From Saururus chinensis (taxonomy: Eukaryota > Streptophyta > Magnoliopsida > Piperales > Saururaceae): a stretch of DNA of 64,000 bases. Of the stretch, positions 60,101 through 64,000 are shown one piece after another; positions within the stretch are counted from its first letter, which is position 1; each line of letters opens with the position of its first letter. The notes under the pieces were generated by a model, which saw only the letters and a program-made list of their open reading frames with translations, had not been told where the DNA came from and searched no databases. The position numbers were made by a program, and so were the translations under genes. The DNA lies in the NCBI GenBank assembly GCA_035235625.1, contig CP141150.1, positions 12,400,001-12,464,000 on the forward strand, given 5' to 3'.

Positions 60101-63100
60101 TTATATGCATGTTGTATAGAAAGTTTTTATAAACATATGTCGAAGATCATGTTTTGTTGGAGAAAAAACTCAGCTCTTCCTATATTATTTTCTAAAATAT
60201 TTGTATCCAAAAAATAAGATTACAAAAATACATGCACACGTCATTAGCTTCACGGGAAATTTTAAGAAAAATGTTTTCAAAATTTACTAGTCATGTTTCT
60301 TAAACTTAAAGAAAGTATTCAAAAAAAGTCTGCAACAGGTAAACAAATAAGTATTGTTAAAAAACATGATCATCTTTATAAGGCATGATCCGAAAGCATA
60401 AGGTTTAAAACTGAATTTTCTTAAGTTTTTTTAAGCTACCTAAAAAGTATGTGGGCCCACGACATGCTTCCTATGAAGTTAAAAACTTACTTTTAAATTC
60501 CAATACTCTTTCTTTGAACAAGAGTTTCAAAATCCCTTCAAGATTCAAAGCTACTTTTCAATTAAAATTTTTACTTCCTAGAATTATAGCTTTTAAAAAC
60601 AAGAGTTTTTCAAAAAACACAATTTACAAAAATAGAGTTTTAAATCATCTTTTAATACGATTTACTTTTATTTTCGACAAATCAAGTCATGCACTTTCGA
60701 TTATCCGCATGTCAAAAATACTATAAAATCTAAAAACAGATAATGTATTCTTGGAATCATACAATGCAACTTGAAATTTATTTTAAAAAATATGAAAATA
60801 GTTTTAAAAAAATTAAACTTTTGAAAAAAACACATGCAACTTTGAAGATATGATTTGTAGTTTAAAAATTCCTTTTGAAAACTTATGACTCATGTTATTA
60901 TATTCTAAATACACAAAGTTCCTAGAGAGACAATATGGCCGTTTATTTCCCATGACCTTTTGTTAAGATGATTACCATACAAGCTAACTAGATAATGAAG
61001 AAAACTACTAAATAACTACATCTCAAAGAAAAAAGTTAATAAACAATGATTTAGATCAAACCAACCTCGTAAGATGATGCTAGCTTCCTACGTACTAGTT
61101 ATATCTCAACTGGATCAGACCCAATCATAGTTCTGTGTGTCCAAGCAAATACGTGTAAATACTAGCACAATTTCAGCTTTTTCCTACAAATTTTAGCTAT
61201 CTGAAAATTATGCATACCAAACTAACATGAATGCATGGTGAGAATCACAAAAAGCAATTTGTTATGTACTACAAAGCTTCATAAATTAATATCTCAAGTT
61301 AATTTTTTTAAAATATTTTTCTTCAATTTATATGATGCACGATAACAATAAATTGTCCAAGAATCCTGAAAGAGACCTTCCTACTAAACGTGTATACCAT
61401 GTTTTCTAAATAAAATTTTAAAAATAAATACATTTTATATGCATATTGTATAATAAATTTTCATTAACATATTCCGAAGATCATGTTTTGTTAGAGAAAA
61501 AACTCAGCTCTCAATATATTATTTTTTTTTATTTTTTTTCCAAAAAAAATGATTTCAAAAAATAAGTACCGTCATTAGTTTAAGGGAAATTTTAAGAAAA
61601 ATATTTTCAAAATTTATTTACAATGTTTCCTAAACATAAAGAAAGTGTTCAAAAAAAGTATGCAATACGTATTAAAAAGATAATTTTTAAACTACATGAC
61701 CATCGAAAATTTTAAGAAAAATATTTTCAAAATATACTTGCAATGTTTCCCAAACTTAAAAAGAGTGTTAAAAATAAGTATGTAAAAGGTATTAAAAAGA
61801 TAATTTTTAAAATATATGACCACCAAAAGTTTTAAGAAAAATATTTTCAAAATCTACTTGCAATGTTTCCTAAACTTAAAAAGAGTATTAAAACAAAGTA
61901 TGTAAAAGGTATTACAAAGATATTTTTTAAATACAATATTATCTTTACAAGGCATGATTCGAAAACGTAAGGTTTGATAATGATTTCTCTTAGGTTTTTA
62001 AGCTACCTAAAAAGCATGTGGGCCCACAATATGCTTTCTACGTAGTTAAAAACTTCACTTTTAAATTCTAAAGCAATACACTTTTGTTGAAAAAGAGTTT
62101 TGTAATCCTTTCAAAATTCAAAACTACTTTTTTGTTTAAACCTTTACTTCGTAGAATTATAGCATTTAAAAACAAGAATTTTTTGAAAAACACAAATTGA
62201 ATAAAGAAGAGTTTTAAATTATCTTTTAATACGATTTACTTTTATTTTCTAAAAATTAAGTCATGCACTCTCGATTATCCGCTTTTGAAAAATACCATAA
62301 AATCTGAAAAGAAATAATGCAAACTTGAAAACATACAATGAAACTTGAAATTTATTTTAAAAAATATGTAAATAGTTTTAAAATTTTCAAACTTCTCAAA
62401 AAAGACATGCGAATTTGAAGATATAATTTGCAGCTTAGAAATTTCTTTTTAAAACTTATAACTCGTGTTAGTATATTCTAAATACACAAAGTTCCTAAAA
62501 AGAGTCTATGACCGTTTATTTCCAATGACCTTTTGTAAGGATGATTATCGTGCCATCTAACTAGATTATGAAGAAAACTACCAAACAACTACATCTAATA
62601 GAAAAAGACAAATAAATAGTAATTTAGATTTAATCAACATCATAAGATGATGCTAACTACTACACACCAGTTACACCACAACTCGATCAGATCCAATCGT
62701 AGTTCTATGTGCCCTACCAAATACAACATGCAAATACTAGCAAATTGTAGCTTCTTCCTACAAATTCTAATTAACTGAAAACTATACATACCAAATTTAC
62801 ACAAATGCAAGGGGATAATCACGCTAAAAAAAATAGATGAACTACCACAAAAATCAATTTGTTATGTATTAAAAAGCTTCATAAAATTAATATATCAAGC
62901 TAAGATGCAAGTACAATATAAGTCAAGCATATGATGCAATACCATTTATATGTTATGGTTAAGCACGATAAACTAAAAAATTACTAAAGAATCCCGAAAG
63001 AGACCTTACTACTAAGCATGCATATCATGTTTTCTAAATGAATTTAAACCAAATAAATTTTATATACATGTTGTATAGTAAGTTTTCATAAACATATTTC

Positions 63101-64000
63101 GAAGATCATGTTTTGTTAGAGAAAAAACTCAGATGGAGATATATTGTTTTCTAAAAGATTAGTTTCAAAAAAACAAGATTTCAATAAATATGCACACGTC
63201 ATTCGTTTATGGGAAAGTTTAAGATAAATATTTTCAAAATCCACTTGTCATGTTTCTTAAACTTGAAGAAAGTGTTCAAAAAAATTATGCAATAGGTATA
63301 AAAAAAAATACTGTTAAGAAACAAGATCATCTTTACAATGCATGATTTGAAAGCGTATGGTTTGAAAATAATTTTTCTAAGGTTGTTAAGCTACCTAAAA
63401 AGCATGTGGGCCCACAACTCTTTCCTTAAATAAGAGTTTCGAAATCCATTCAAAATTCAAAACTACTTTTTTGTTTATACTTTTGTTTCGAAATCATCTT
63501 TTAATACAATTTACTTTTATTTTCTACAAATTAAAATCATATAATTTTGATTATCCGCATGTCAAAAATACCATAAAATCTAAAAACAGATAATACAACT
63601 TGAAATTTATTTTAAAAAATATGCAAGTAGTTTTAAAAAAAATGAACTTTTGAAAAAAGCACATGCACATTTGAAGATATGATTTGTAGTTTAAAAATTC
63701 CCTTTGAAAACTTAGGACTAATGTTATTGTATTCTAAATATACAAAGTTCCTAGATAGATAATATGGCTGTTTATTTCCAATGACCTTTTGTTAGGTTAA
63801 TTATCATGCCAGCTAACTAGATAATGAAGGAGACTACTAAACAACTTCATCTCAAAGAAAAAGGCTAATAAACAATAATTTTGATCTAGTTGCGCCTCAA
63901 CTGGATCAAACTCAATCATAGTTCTGTGTGCCCTAGTAAGTACAACGTCAAATACTAGCACAATTGCAGCTTCTTCCGACAAATTCTAGCTATATGAAAA
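57144..64000. repeat. Tandem satellite array, unit about 1.37 kb, at least six units
   Basis: Ordered landmarks recur. The phrase CATTAGTTTA...GGAAATTTTAAGAAAAAT is at about 57150, 58161, 59526, 60242, 61573 and 63200. GTGGGCCCAC or a near copy is at 58363, 60451, 62018 and 63406. TGACCTTTTGTTA-GATGATTA and CAAATACTAGCACAATTGCAGCTTCTTCC recur in the same order. Full units span about 1.33-1.37 kb. The first (about 1.01 kb) and third (about 0.72 kb) carry internal deletions; the fifth (about 1.63 kb) carries an internal triplication. ORFs such as 58321-58602 and 60451-60726 are versions of the same segment and decay between units, so no gene is called. The array runs past the window end. Confidence 0.92.
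61584..61940. repeat. 120-bp triplication inside satellite unit 5
   Basis: The head of the unit (GAAATTTTAAGAAAAATATT onward) restarts at 61584, 61704 and 61824, an exact 120-bp period. A partial second head also occurs in unit 3 near 59655. Confidence 0.88.

Noticed and set aside
1..64000. CRISPR arrays, phage or bacterial mobile systems
   Set aside because: No regularly spaced identical repeats with unique spacers, no bacterial gene structure; the short repeats seen belong to plant transposon subterminal regions and satellite DNA.

Overview
This is a stretch of nuclear DNA from a flowering plant. The evidence is a class I (chitin-binding, GH19) chitinase gene with two short GT-AG introns, plus plant-type transposons: Ty3/gypsy, Ty1/copia, an L1-type LINE, hAT, Tourist-like and CACTA elements. 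I see nothing that fixes the species. Most of the sequence is AT-rich and repeat-derived. No tRNA, rRNA, CRISPR array or bacterial-style operon was seen.

Layout. (1) 1-4741 is direct-repeat copy A, with a decayed chitinase (CHI-1). (2) 4866-7817 is a broken minus-strand gypsy element whose protease fragment is fused to an EF-hand coding fragment; a hAT-like insertion sits inside it. (3) 5587-19145 is the left arm of a very large imperfect inverted repeat. (4) 18532-22467 is a minus-strand chitinase pseudogene (CHI-3), split by a LINE (to 22224) and flanked by a hAT element with a perfect 8-bp target duplication. (5) 23041-30426 is non-genic repeat debris. (6) 30427-36275 is direct-repeat copy B. 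It holds the only intact gene of the window, chitinase CHI-2 (32290-33485, three exons, 311 codons), then a 130-nt foldback and the promoter plus exon-1 stub of a further copy (CHI-5). (7) 37200-41994 holds two gypsy elements in opposite orientation. (8) 41995-43718 is a CACTA-type end with dense subterminal repeats and a GC-rich, low-complexity body. (9) 43719-44371 is chitinase pseudogene CHI-4 on the plus strand. (10) 43747-57143 is the right arm of the inverted repeat. (11) 57144-64000 is a tandem satellite array with a unit near 1.37 kb, running off the window edge.

How it fits together. The locus looks like a chitinase cluster that grew by direct duplication (CHI-1 and CHI-2, with CHI-5 downstream) and by an inverted duplication of about 13.4-kb arms (CHI-3 and CHI-4), then decayed through transposon insertion, short deletions and frameshifts. 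One copy still reads as a secreted, chitin-binding endochitinase. Its promoter keeps a GCC-box, W-box cores and a TATA box, as expected for a defence gene. Everything else is mobile DNA or fragments of it.

Limits. Repeat boundaries come from comparing the two copies by eye. Family names are given only where diagnostic protein motifs, terminal sequences or target duplications are visible.
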